NCBI GenBank assembly: GCA_023634235.1
Contig: JAMKCF010000015.1
Location: 12,310,087-12,374,086 of the forward strand
DNA: 64,000 nt
Reading direction: 5' to 3'
From: Pisaster brevispinus
Lineage: Eukaryota; Echinodermata; Asteroidea; Forcipulatida; Asteriidae
The notes under the pieces were generated by a model. The model saw only the letters and a program-made list of their open reading frames with translations, had not been told where the DNA came from and did not search any database. A program made the translations under genes and the position numbers. The stretch's first letter is position 1, and each line of letters starts with the position of its first letter. Shown in pieces: positions 22,684 to 34,750 of this stretch.

Positions 22684-23524
22684 AAATAGTTAGTGGCCTG
22701 ACGTTTCGACCCTAGCAGAGTCTTTCTCGAAGGCTAAATGACAAGACTACAAACATAAACAGGTACATACATTACTGATGTAACAAAGGCAGTCAAGTGG
22801 ATGCAGAGGAAAAAACACATTGAAAGCAGGCGGCTGAACAGAAAGGAGGGTAACAAAAGGGAGGGGATTGGGGGAAGGGGATGGTTGACCACAAGAGGTG
22901 GGAATCACAAAGAACATAATTGGTGCTGGGGAGGGGAGAGAAAGGTAGTTAATTGGTGAATGAGGCAGACTGGGGGGGGGGGGCTTAAGCTTATCTGTGG
23001 TGTGAAGGAGAAGGCAGAGACAAAAAGTTATTAGTCATTTCCTTCTTGGATGTTCAGACCATGGAGTTGAATGGTCTGGAGACGTCTTATCCATCACTTA
23101 TCTCTACTCAGGCGAACAATCTCTCTGTGGTTTCCTAGTGCCTCAATGCCCTGCAAAATCATGTCAGAAATTGAGTGATTAGGAAGATTGAAATGTGGCC
23201 TACGGGGGGAGTGTATCATGCAGCTTATGGGTGTTGACTGGATCTCAGGGCCGTAGACTATGTCTCTTGAGTGTAGTTCTCGTTTCACCTATTTTATTGT
23301 GGTGTTCAAGCTGGATACACCCGTAGGACATCATTTCAATCTTATTAATCACTCAATTTCTGACATGCTTTCTCTGTGTATTTTCATCTGCATTATCTAT
23401 TTCCACTTGACTGCCTTTGTTACATCAGTAATGTATACATATTGTTTATGTTTGATAGTCTTGTCATTTAGCCTTTGAGAAAGACTCTGCCGGGGTCGAA
23501 ACGTCAGGCCACTAACTATTTTTT
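22684..23524. mobile_element. Inverted pair of Penelope-like element 3' ends
   Basis: The outer 120 bases at both sides are inverted copies (left agttagtggcctgacgtttc; right gaaacgtcaggccactaact). Nearer the centre, both arms encode the same peptide toward the middle: HFNLPNHSISDM on the minus strand (about 23160-23200) and HFNLINHSISDM on the plus strand (about 23325-23365). This HFN..(G/N)HS..DM pattern resembles the C-terminal part of the GIY-YIG endonuclease of Penelope-like retroelements. The left arm is longer by about 300 bp. The assignment rests on that short peptide and on the terminal motif. Confidence 0.55.
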
Positions 23525-24474
23525 GGAGTTAAAACTTATCACAAAAATGGGATAATGATCGTGCGTGAACTGTTTATATTATGGCGTTCTCCAAAAATGA
23601 CAACTAAGAACTTACAAATTAATTTATATTGTTTCATCCTTCCGATGGGAAGTAACGCTGTTGGTCCCGTATGTTGTGTAATGCCTGAATGCACGCATAT
23701 AAGTAATCCAGGTACATCGCTAAGAGAGGGGGGTTAGGCCCCAGTGTAATTTTGGCAGTGGCAGCTGAATGCGCCGCAGAGCGTTCTTACAAATACGGTA
23801 AACAAAGCTTCAAAAACATATCTGGACAACAATTAGTATACGAGAGCTTTTTGAATCACCTGTAGAAAAGCGCTACATAAAAAACTAGTTATTATTATTT
23901 TGGGCGGCGACTTTTCAATTTTATTTGTTACTAAATGTTCGGCCTCTGGGCCTTTTGCCGGTACTGCCCGTTATTTCTCAGTGAGAAAAATGTTAGTCTG
24001 GTTCAGCGCCAACAATAGGACTATCGTTGTAATTCATGTGAAGGAAATCACACCCTAAAAAAGAAAACCACAATTGTGTGCGTAAAATTGCGGTTTCAAC
24101 GCTCCGCTTATACCTCGTGTGCATTCAAATTACGCCTGACTACTGGTGTATCATCCACGAGCAAGACCCCTTTCTTTTCCGCACACAATAAATTCAACAG
24201 TCTGTGTGCGCGCGCGTGTAAATGTATTACATTTTGTTACAATCGAACAACGCGCAAAATTTAATAGAATCGTTTGGCCACTCCACTGATTTTGCAATGC
24301 ACAAAGTCGTTTGCATAGTGCGTTGCCATATAGAGGGGCCCACAAGGGGTGCACTACATTGTCTACGTCTGCGTGTATTTTTTATTGGAAACATAGCTTT
24401 AAAAATAAGAAATTATCACATTAAAGCGTATACAATGTGAAACCTTGGAAATATCCAATTCCCAAATTCAACAT

Positions 24475-24591
24475 TTCTAAAGGGGGGGGGGGGGGCACCC
24501 GGAGGGGGAAAGTGGTCAAGGACACTGACACTAAGGGGGGGGGGGGGGTACCTAGTGCCCACTTAGTTGTGCCCACTTAGTTACGCCACTG
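24475..24591. repeat. Poly-G-rich fragment with a hAT-MITE-like end
   Basis: Two poly-G runs (about 24481-24494 and 24535-24548) are followed by cttagttacgccactg (24576-24591), the inverted form of the CAGTGGCGTAACTAAG end also found at 48336. The other terminus is missing. Confidence 0.5.
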
Positions 24592-24686
24592 TTTCAACAC
24601 TCGGTACTTAGATTCTGCCTTGTGAATGATTTAGAGCACATCACTTGATCTGTCTTACTTTTTACGAGCACAGCGCACTAAACTTA

Positions 24687-25398
24687 TCCCTTACCAAAAT
24701 GTTCCATTCATTCCAACTGGATCTCGAGTTGGAAAGAATTGGATTGAGTTGGTATTGGGCTGGTGTGAGTTGTTTTATATTTGAATACTGAATTTCCAAT
24801 AGGAAAAAAAAAATCTTAGACCAACTCAATCCAATTGGAAATCCAATTGGAGTCAGTTGGCTTGATTTAATTGAATTGGATTTAGTTGGAATTTATTTAT
24901 ACCCGATTGGAAACTTCACTTTAAGAAATTTTTTCCAAGTTTAAATTGTATGTCCAAACAGGATCCAATGGAAAAACAATCTCAATATTATTCCAATGTC
25001 ACCCGCAGGATTTAGAATTTGTTAAGTTACACTGGTGTAAACCACTCGAGCGGCATATGGCCTACATATCCCGCATGAGTGTTACTGTCAGCCCAATGGG
25101 TATAAACTACTTTTGTGCTCAATGTAATGATCGGCATCAATAAGTCGGACTATATTAAGCTGTCGACCCAATGGACTGTCGACCAGTGAAAACAAACTCT
25201 TTTTTGGGTGTGGTTGGAAATATCAAAGTGGCTCTAGTTGGAAAAAGACTCGAACTGAATTCAACTGAGTCCAATTGTGTCCATTGGGTCCAGTTGTGTC
25301 AAATTGGGTCAAATTGGTTTTGTGCCAATTAAACACAACATTAGAAAAATTCCAATTGGTTCCAAATGGAAAATTGACTTGGAAATTTTGGTAAGGGA
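24687..25398. mobile_element. MITE flanked by TA, filled with CCAATTGG-like repeats
   Basis: Ends are inverted: left TCCCTTACCAAAATGTTCC, right GGAAATTTTGGTAAGGGA; the outer 14 bases match perfectly. Both ends are flanked by TA (24685-24686 and 25399-25400), the target used by Tc1/mariner-type transposons. The 712-bp interior has no coding capacity and is rich in variants of CCAATTGG/CCAACTGG in its outer thirds. Non-autonomous element. Confidence 0.75.
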
Positions 25399-25917
25399 TA
25401 GCAACCAATGAACTATACCCATAACAACCAATTCCCAGTGTACTATACCCGTAGCCGCGGTAGCCTCTTGGCACTCACGTGGGATGTTAGTGTATCGTGG
25501 GGTGATATAAAACAATGTTGACCTTACCTTTCTCCTGCTGTACGCCTTTCGTAATATGTATAGACCCCTGTATGACGTAATCATTTTAATCCAAAACGAG
25601 GCTATCCCGCCCTTGGTTTTTCAATGAAATCACATCCGTGAAATCTGTGATCTCAATTTGGCGCTGCGCCTGTAGCCTCGTTTTGGACTACATTCATCAC
25701 AAACATCATGCAAAAAGGCGTATAATGGTTAAAACGCCGACTCGATCCATTGGTGAACACAAGACCTTTCTATTAGCATTCGGAGCACAGGTCAATATTT
25801 GTATTCATCACTGTGATTGGTTCTTCAAATTATACGCGCTTATGATTAATAAAGCATATCAATTATTCTGCGATCACCCGTTTTTAGGGGTTTATATCTC
25901 TGTACTATTCACAGCGC

Positions 25918-26362
25918 CAACCTCGTTCCCAGGGTGATCTATCTTGCAGCGCCATTTTTCCCTGAATGCCTTGCTCGCTTATAACCCCTGGAATAGGTTC
26001 ATTAAAATGTGATAGAATTTGGCACATTTTAATTAGGCCTGTGTCCGATCTGCTCTACGCGCCCGCATGGTAACGCGCAAAAGATGCATCAAGGCAACGA
26101 GCAACTGATCCCATCTCATTTTTCTTTGAGCTTATGTTACGTCTAATGGTATGCAGTTCAGGGTGACCGTGTAAAAACAAGATTTATTTGAAATGGAATC
26201 GCGTCAAAATACTTGCATTTTTACAATTATTACGTAAATACTAAGCGTCCAAAAAGCGCCATTACAAGCGCTCGAAAGTTTTTAACGAGCATAAACTCAA
26301 AGTAACTTTCTGGAGCCAATCAGCGTTGTATTTCAGTACATCCCTATACCAGGGGTTAGTGA
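25918..26362 (+). repeat. Dispersed repeat R1, second full copy
   Basis: Starts caacctcgttcccagggtg, ends accaggggttagtgacaaga. It is colinear with 18838-19322 over its whole length, but lacks the gacaagcgcc tandem expansion. Confidence 0.8.
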
Positions 26363-26708
26363 CAAGAGGTATCGATACGGGGCAAGCTCGGTTGGCTGAC
26401 TAGAGTCGACTAGACTTAACCATAGTCGATCTCAGCTGTCGCTCAAACGCTGCATGGTTGAACTAGCTAGTCCAACTAGATCAACCTATAGCTCCGGAGC
26501 ACTGTTTCTCTAATCAACTAACGAAGTTACGTCATTGTCAAGATGGCAGTAAGGTTTACGCATGAAGGCCTCCATGGGTTTGTGACTGAGAAAGTTTTTA
26601 CAACTTTTGTGCAATCACACAAAAAGTAGGTTTAACGATAAAAATTATGGTAGCTTTTTGCCAATGAATTATAATGTCAATTATTAACATCATTATTCAC
26701 GATATTAA

Positions 26709-26835
26709 GCAAGTTATTTAAGTCTTGAAATCAAGTCGGTAATTCTTGTGCGGTCTAGTTGCGGGGACGGTTCACACATCCTCAATCCCAATATGTGTGT
26801 GAGTCAATCGCAATTACCGTCTTGAATAACTTGTA
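26709..26835. repeat. Imperfect hairpin
   Basis: aagcaagttatttaagtctt at the left pairs with the reverse complement of cgtcttgaataacttgta at the right, with about 70 bases between. The inner part also pairs (cggtaatt with aattaccg). Possibly a tiny MITE; no target duplication checked. Confidence 0.45.
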
Positions 26836-28492
26836 CCCAGCTTTGTACACATGCAATTGGATTTGCTACCAAAATTGGACGGAGCAGTTTGATTGGTTAA
26901 GAATCGTAAAGACATGAATATTCATCATACATCTTGCAGCGTATGGCAAGTCACATGAAGCAAAAGGAGCTACCAGGTGCACACTTCATTCTTTGTTAGG
27001 GGGTTTATTATTGATAGAAACATTTTATGATAATGCATTGGTCAAATTTATCTTAAAAGAAAGTAAACAAATTGTTATAAGGATTCAAATGATAATATGC
27101 TTTTTACATTGATGTTGGCAAATAAAATGTCATTCAGAAAAAAAAAGCCAACAGAAAAGATACATTCCCATGTTTATAATGAATTCTTCCAATTTTGTCA
27201 GACGAGCTACCATTGGCCCTCTCTAGGGCAACTTTTGCACATGCAATGTATAATTTACCATATATGAATATTCGGCCGGAACAAGCTACTCAAGTCGTTA
27301 GAGCTGACGGACCTTGCCTCGCGCTACCTAGACCGTTGCATGAATGTATAATCGCACTGTGACTGTTGCATGAACGGCAGGATGCGTGTTTGTATTAGGC
27401 AGCGCTGGCAGACAATAGACACTGACTAACGACTTGTCATCAAGTCTAGTTATTTAGTTATTTAGTTATTTGGGCAACCGAACTTGCTTTCGGCTGCCCA
27501 GTAGTCAATTTACAAAAACAAAGTCACTTTTTGATACTTATACAAATGCCTATAGGGATACACGCTAAAATAAACAGCTTAAAAAAACACTTAGGATTAT
27601 TACCAATCTTAAAATACGCTGCAGACGTCACAGTGACGTCTTCAACGGGTGCCTGGATTCCTTTTAGGGTAAATGTCAAACCTTGACAGGTTTGAATTAT
27701 AGATTTCCTGTCTTCCGCTCGGCCCTGGAGATTCACTTTGGTCGGAGTCTTTCATGGTTCGAGCTCGATTAAGCAATGAAGCGCACGAAAGCGCATACAC
27801 CAGCCAGAGGTTAAATGTTAGAAAGTCTAAAAAAAATAATTAAGTGTTGAAGTTGCGTGGGAAAGGGCAAAATAAATTAGTAAAAAAAAAATGAAATAAA
27901 TACATACAAATAAAAAAATAAATAAACAATAACATCTGAATCTGTTGACTCTTTTCATGAGCTAATGAGCAGCAAAGATTTACAGGTAGGTTCACTGACT
28001 GGTTTTGTCGATTTAATGCCGATTTACAGGCAAATAAAATAGGCCTAAAAGTTATTTTCTGTGAAAATTAACACACATTGGATGCAGCGTGTACTTCTTA
28101 AAAAACAGCAATCTGACGGTTTTCACACGATCAAATTTTACGAGGTGACAGCGGGTACTGAGCGTCCTACATGCATCATAGCTTCGCTAGAGCAGTTATA
28201 ACAGTCGTGCAAGTAAAATAGTGACCGTGGGGTGTCCGTTCGTGAATCATTCAGCCAGAGATGCGGTTGGTACCAGCCTCGCTACCATGGGCAGCGCGCC
28301 GACCTCTCGCCGCTAACCCATGGGCTGAATTTCATAGAGCTGCTTAACGGCCGATTTTGTGTTTACTGCGCGGTTTCCATTTCTGCTAAACCGTGAGCAC
28401 ATGAAAAGGCATGCTAACCTTCCGATACTTACTGTACACTGTAAAACCAAGTGTTTAGGATCTAAACATTTACATAAACGCAAAAACGTAAC
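26836..28492. other. No gene seen; small hairpin
   Basis: Mostly unremarkable. A compact hairpin at about 27471-27499 (gggcaaccgaa, loop, ttcggctgccc) follows a short ttagttatt repeat. A copy of the SINE core (ctgaatttcatagagctgct) lies at 28325-28345. Confidence 0.4.
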
Positions 28493-29410
28493 AGTTTAAA
28501 AACACCGTGACGCGTTTATCAGTTAAACTGCGTTTAGAGTTTGAACGTATTTATAGTCTGAACACATCAATGTTTATCTAAAAACATAAACACGTTTAAG
28601 GACTGAACACTGCAACCCATGTTTATTTTAAGAACACATCAGTCTTTATTTTTATACACACTGTATTTAAATATTAAACACTTACACACGTTTATAAACT
28701 TGTAATATGTTCCAAATCTAAACGTATATAGCATTTAACAAATGTTTAACAAGTGTTTAAATGTTCTTTAATAAACACTGTGACATGTTTATAGGCTGTA
28801 ACAGTTTAAAAACACTGTGACGCGTTTATCAGTTATCTGCGTTTAGAGTTTGATCATATTTATATTCTGAACACATTAATGTTTATCTAAAAACATAAAC
28901 ACGTTTAAGGACTGAACACTGCAACCCATGTTTATTTTAAGAACACATCAGTCTTTATTTTTATACACACTGTATTTAAATATTAAACACTTTAACACGT
29001 TTATAAACTTGTAATATGTTCCAAATCTAAACGTATATAGCAATTAACAAATGTTTAACAAGTGTTTAAATGTTCTTTAATAAACACTGTGACATGTTTA
29101 TAGGCTGTAACAGTTTAAAAACACTGTGACGCGTTTATCAGTTATCTGCGTTTAGAGTTTGAACATATTTATACTCTGAACACATCAATGTTTATCTTTA
29201 AACACAAACACGTTTAAGGACTGCACACTGCAACAGGTTTTTTTTAGAACGCATGAATGTTTTATTTTTATACACACTGTATTTAATTATTAAACACTTC
29301 AACACATTTATAAAGTTTCAAATGTAAACGTATATATCATTTAACAAATGTTTAACAGGTGTTCAAATGTTTTTAAATAAACACTTTGACATGTAACACT
29401 TTAAAACATT
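28493..29410. repeat. Three tandem copies of a ~310-bp satellite
   Basis: The landmark cgcgtttatcagtta occurs at 28511, 28821 and 29130, giving periods of 310 and 309 bp. Copies 1 and 2 are nearly identical; copy 3 is more diverged and shorter. Each unit is itself built from a recurring short theme (gtttaa...aaacac about every 30-40 bases), so the satellite probably arose from a shorter repeat. Confidence 0.9.
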
Positions 29411-29636
29411 GTTACGTAGAATGCGGGACAAAGTGGTCTTGCCCCTTAAGGAATGAAAATAAATTCCTGTAAAATGTTGGTAAATGTTATTGTTGCAAAT
29501 GCCATAACTGGTTGGGTTTTTTTCTCTATTTTTTTATTTTTATTATTCTGTTAATTTCCATAGGCTTTCAAATGATAAGGATCCTTTGTCAGTCAAATAA
29601 TGAGTATTATTTTACAGCTTTTTTTTTGACTCACTA

Positions 29637-32600
29637 CTACTTTTCATTACTGCACCCTTTTTGTGTCAATCGTTTGCACAGGGAGTTATTAAATGTTCGG
29701 TATTTGGCACTTTTTTTGCCCTCGAATGGAACTCCTCCAACAACATGAGTCTGTAGGATCCCAAGGATCTGAGAGTATATTTTAGGATAATCAAGGTCGA
29801 AAACATAATATACTCCCAACAATGTGATTACCGCATCTGTCACCATCTTATCCTTGCACGATATATGAACCCCATCACCAACAATGAAGATCCCTGTTAT
29901 CTGGCCATCTCTCTTGATTATTAGCAGCTTTGGCGGCTCCTTATTCCCAGTTTGCAGGGCAGCTTCAACCTCGTTATCTGGAATGTCCTGAAAATAAAAC
30001 CATGTAAAGTAATGTTAATGTGCAGTGTGTATGCAGTTACATGGCCATGACTGAGGAAGCCCTGTTTGACATCACCTTGTTGCAGGTCATTTACAAAAAA
30101 TGTTTGGTTGATCTTGTAAATCTTGTTTCCAAATCTGAGACAATCGATCATAAATTTAAAAACTGTCAGTTCAGTTTGTAGAGAATTGGATGAATCACAT
30201 TTCATCTAAAGCAAAAGTGGCAGGTTAACATGATATCGGTTGGTGAGGAAAAGTGGAGTAAACAGTGTGTTTTCCCTATGCTCCTGTCTATTGGCCAGTA
30301 TTTATTTTAGTGGACTTTCAGTTACACCAGCAATAGACAATTATTGACAGTTGTTACCAATGTAAACTTAATATATCCACCATATTCGCAAAGTCCAGTT
30401 CCACAAACCACCACAGAATGTTTTTAAATTTTTTATAAAAATAAAAAGTGTACACAGGCTTAAAATTTGCACTTAAAAGGTCCAAGTCAAGCCGAGGCGT
30501 GTACACATGACCAGCTCACGTTGGGTGATCGAGTCAGGCACATTGGTTAATTTGAAATGAGTCACGACACCTTGGTTGAGTCAAAGTCAAGTCATTTAAA
30601 CCAAAAGTCAAGTCCAATATGGAGTCATTAAGGGTTAATGACTCAATTTCCCTTGAAAAAACGCGGACCAAGTCCAACTCATCAACAATAATAGTGATTA
30701 TAAAACACTGTAATTTTATGATGATGTGCAAGTTATTGACCTCAAACATAACACACAATATTCACTCACATCTAGAATGGTGATTACCCTCTTGGTTTTT
30801 ACACCCTTCCCTTTGTCAAAAGCTGTTGCTTTCTCCACCTGTTCAATTATTGTTACCATCCTCTCAGGTTCCTGTAATTAGGTGTAAATGAAGAAAAAAA
30901 TTGTCAATATAAATTATCATGATCCTGTGTTGCAATCATTCTGAACATCCTGGATCTCGCAGGAGAACCCAGCACTGATATTTAAAGTAAAGTTTTTCAT
31001 TGCATTCAATGCACCAATTTATTGTTCACATCCAACAACATATTGATTCATATTTCATTTTACACCATTTTAGTCTGAGAGTTTTGATCTTTTTTACTCA
31101 CACTCTAAAGGACTTTACTGAAAGATAAATCTGACCTTGAAGTAAATGTACTCTAAAAAAAAACTTTCCCGGAGCGAATTTATCTGGTCACTTCAACTAT
31201 ACTGTATGATCAACCTACTATAAGATCCAGTGATGTAAGTGGCCACATACAAAAAAGAAATAAAATAAAAATAAAATAAAACAGCTAAACTGCTAGCAAA
31301 AAGCAGACATTTTGAAAATGTTCATATTTTTGTACAGAGCAGGCGTACAAAAAAGCTGAATTTCAGAGTAAACATCAAAACAAAATTAAACTGAAATCAG
31401 CTGAAAAGCTGAATTCTTACACCCCTAAAGATCTGCCTGTAATAATTACCCCACCAGTTGACTTTATGTTCCCTGGTAAATTTCACATGAATCAGCCACC
31501 ATCGTGAGGGGAAAAACTAACACTAACACAAAATGTTTACCTCTGTTGATGGCAAATGCAAGAGATCCTCTACAGCATTCATGAAGTTCTTGGTGTTGTC
31601 TTTAAGTGTAGAAAACTGCATATCTCCAAGTATCCTCTGGAACTCACCAGTAATCTGTTCATAAAAAATGTAATAAAATCAGAAAAACATGATGCACCCA
31701 TGCAGTGAATCAAACGTGAAGGAAGCAACATCTTTTCTAACCTTCATGATTTAAATGAACTGTAAAACTGTAAAGGTTTTTTGAGGAAATAAATGTTTTC
31801 ACTGGTAGACATCTTAAAATTACAGAGCCCGTAAAGAGAGTTTTTTTCTTCTTTTCCGTTTCCTCAAAGTAATATTTCGCTCCCTCAAAATAATATTTCA
31901 GGGGAACAAAATAAAAATAAATAAAAACCTCATCATTGTCTTTCAGCTTTAAGTCAGACACCTCCCACATGTAAATGGCGATATAGGTGCACAAAGTACA
32001 ACCATCTCTATAGCTCATGTAAACAACAATACTTTTAGGCCATATGGTGCTATGCAGTATGAGCATTTTCATCCTTATACTGTACTAATAGATAGTGATA
32101 GTGACAGTCAGTGCTACTACTGCTTGCTCTAAACCAGGTAGCCTGGAACATTTAATAGACAGTTGGACTAGTTAGTTCAAGAAAATGTTTACCTTAATTA
32201 TCTTAACTAGCATTTAGAACACTGCTTTAGGGTTATAGCAAAGGACCACATCATTATTATGCCACGAGCACTTAGTCCTTGAACCTTTATAATAAAATCA
32301 TATTTACCATCAGCCCATCTTCATAACATGGGATCTTTTCCAAAATTGGCTTTATCTTAGAGTCTGGAAGCCTTTTAATCCACGTCTGGTTGGACTTGAA
32401 GCATTCTGACAGCAGAAGATTCAGATGAACGTCATTTCTCTTGTCCCCCTTTGCCCATTCAGCTTGGATCTCAGTGAGATGTTTTTCATACTGTTCTTCT
32501 GTTACATCTGAAGAGCCATCAGCTGAGGTGCAGGATATACGGGCTGATGGTCGAGGCTTCTTCGTAGCAGATACACCTTTGTCAGATCCGTGACTTTTGT

Positions 32601-34129
32601 TCTCGGTTGGAGTCCTCTTCTTATCTGTCCATCGAATATGTCTTATTCGCTGGGAAAGGCACTTCGTGAAAAAGGAAATAATAATCAAATTGAAATAAAA
32701 ACACCAAACAAAATCATGATAGTTGCCACGAAAAATAATATCGGTTGTGATGAAAACAGTAGCCAAGGTCTTTCACTGATTCTCAATAATTTAGATAACT
32801 TGATTCCTACCCATTCATGCTCTCCTTCCCTCTGTATGGACGGGTAGCTGCAGAACATTTTACGACCAATGCTATAGTACTCAGAAGTACTACTCAGTTG
32901 TGGATGTTTGCTGATGTAGTAGTTGGCCGACTCATTTATCAGATCTCTCCACACCATACACTCCTTGCCTGACCTGAGGTGCTCCAAAACCCGAGGGCTG
33001 AATACAGGTAGGGATGAAGACTCGGTTACTCGTTGACTGGGACTGGGACAGATTGGAGCTTCGGGTGGACCCTGTGACTGCGGGGTCAGAGGAGTTACAC
33101 AGTCCACTGCTTGGTCCGGTGTCTTGTTTACAGGTAATATGGCAGATTTCCAGCTTTCTCCATCTTTAAGTAGCATGAAAATTGTTCCACTTCCCATCTC
33201 CTGCAAGACCGGATCGTCTTCGATTTCTGTGCCATCATCTTCAGTCACAAGTCGATACGAGTCTAACTCATGTTCAAGGTCAAATTTAACTCTACCTATA
33301 TGGATGACATGCACAAAATACAAGTAAAAACGTATTTCCATCTTTTAACATGTGTCCAAGTTGAAAAATAGCATTTGAAAACCTCCATAATCACAATCGC
33401 ATATTTTAGTCGGGCAAATCAAAATTTACCAAGAACATGCATTTACAAGTTGAATGCTGAAAAATGGGCATGGTTTAAAATAAAGATCTTTGAGTTTGTA
33501 ACATGAGGAAGTTTAAAGAATATTCATGAACACCTATCTAATCTGATCGGTCGAGAGTATGTCACACGGGTGTGTTTTAAAACAACTGATAAAGACATGG
33601 CCAAAAGTGTTTAAACATGGGCGTGACATGCCAGCTATAGCACATGTGTTTATAAGACAGTTTATTAATTCCTATTGGTCGAGGAGCATCGGTTCATATC
33701 ACGCAGTACGCCAACGCGCACGCCAATCTCCTTATAAGGAGTTCTTTACTAAAGGGCCTTACCTTTTCATAGATGCGGGGGGTGTTTTGTTGAATGAAAC
33801 TGTTGAAAATTTACAATGTTTGCATGTTTTACTTTTGGACCCAAAAGTTTTGATGTGTTTTGACTGAAAAGGTAAATGGGAATAATGGAGTAGTGACCTT
33901 GTTCCTACTCATTTGTTCCCTTAGTAAAACACATCTTTGCATGAGATGATGTCCTTCTAATAAGTCAACTCAAATATTTCAATACTGTGAAGTGTATTGT
34001 ATAAGACAAATTGAAGATGACATACAGATAACGAGAGTACATACCCTTTTCAATCATCTCTTGAATGCTGGTGGCTACGACACTCTTGCGCAGTTCTCTG
34101 TCAGAGCTCCAAATTTTATATACTGGCAT
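29637..34129 (-). CDS. CIDE-N domain protein with SAMD3-like region, complete six-exon gene
   Basis: Six exons with canonical GT/AG sites join in frame: 34129-34045 (ATG at 34129), 33295-32811, 32661-32308, 31654-31541, 30871-30770 and 29987-29637 (TAG). They give about 496 residues. Residues 1 to about 77, split between exons 1 and 2, match a CIDE-N domain: IWSSDRELRKSVVATSIQEM, then YRLVTEDDGTEIEDD and GTIFMLL. CIDE-N domains mediate oligomerisation in DNA-fragmentation factors and lipid-droplet CIDE proteins. The rest resembles the SAMD3-like proteins abundant in fish and invertebrates (WRDLINESANYYISKHP, then CLSQRIRHIRWTDKKR, EIQAEWAKG, WI...P..K.ILEKIPCYED and, at the end, YYVFDLDYPKIYSQI). 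I see no SAM domain. No catalytic motif is visible. Exon 3 could instead start at 32649, 12 bp shorter. Exon 1 is assumed to hold the start. No lesion was found, so the gene looks intact. Function unknown. Confidence 0.8.
34045..34129 (-). CDS. Exon 1 of the CIDE-N gene (start of CIDE-N)
   Basis: ATG at 34129; 28 codons plus one base; donor GTATGT. This exon is too short to stand out on its own. It was found by looking for the missing first half of the CIDE-N fold, and it joins in exact phase to exon 2 (G|GT). Confidence 0.78.
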
Positions 34130-34750
34130 ACTGAACAATCAACCTTGGACAGTAAACAAGTTCTCAATTAATTTGGATGTTTGATGACTTTTTGAAAAAA
34201 GTAAACTGCGTTGGAATTTTGAAAAATTGTATATTGCAGATGTTTTCCAGAACTCACATTTAATAAGCCCCACAAGTATACATAAACACTCCAAATGGCA
34301 TCAAAGGTGGTTTAAATAAATTAAACATTTGAAGGTAAGATATAGGATCGGTAAAGCTAATGGTGCAGCATTCTTACTTTGTGTGATTCAATATATACAT
34401 GAAAAAGCTAACCCGTAAAAATTGGAGCTCAAATTGTTGTCTGAGTTACGAGATAATAGTGAAAAACCATGCACATTTTTGACCATGTGAACACATTGTT
34501 TGAAGTTGACTGTTATGGCAGTAATACTTTCACCGTTTTGATTTTTCTGTTAGAAAGTTACCATTTTCTCTTACCTTTCAAGGAAATCGTTTCTGGCAAT
34601 TTTTTATAATATCAGCAGCTCCCCAGTGCTTCCCATCAGGTATGCTTTTATATGGTCCAAAACTTATGGAGCAATTACTAAAAGTGTAACCGCTGGGACA
34701 ATTATCAAGGCCCTTTTAGAAACACCCCTTTAGGACCCTTGTTTGTGTGT

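Noticed and set aside
27471..27499. Strong GC-rich hairpin as a terminator or microRNA
   Set aside because: Too short for a microRNA precursor, and intrinsic terminators do not apply in a eukaryote.
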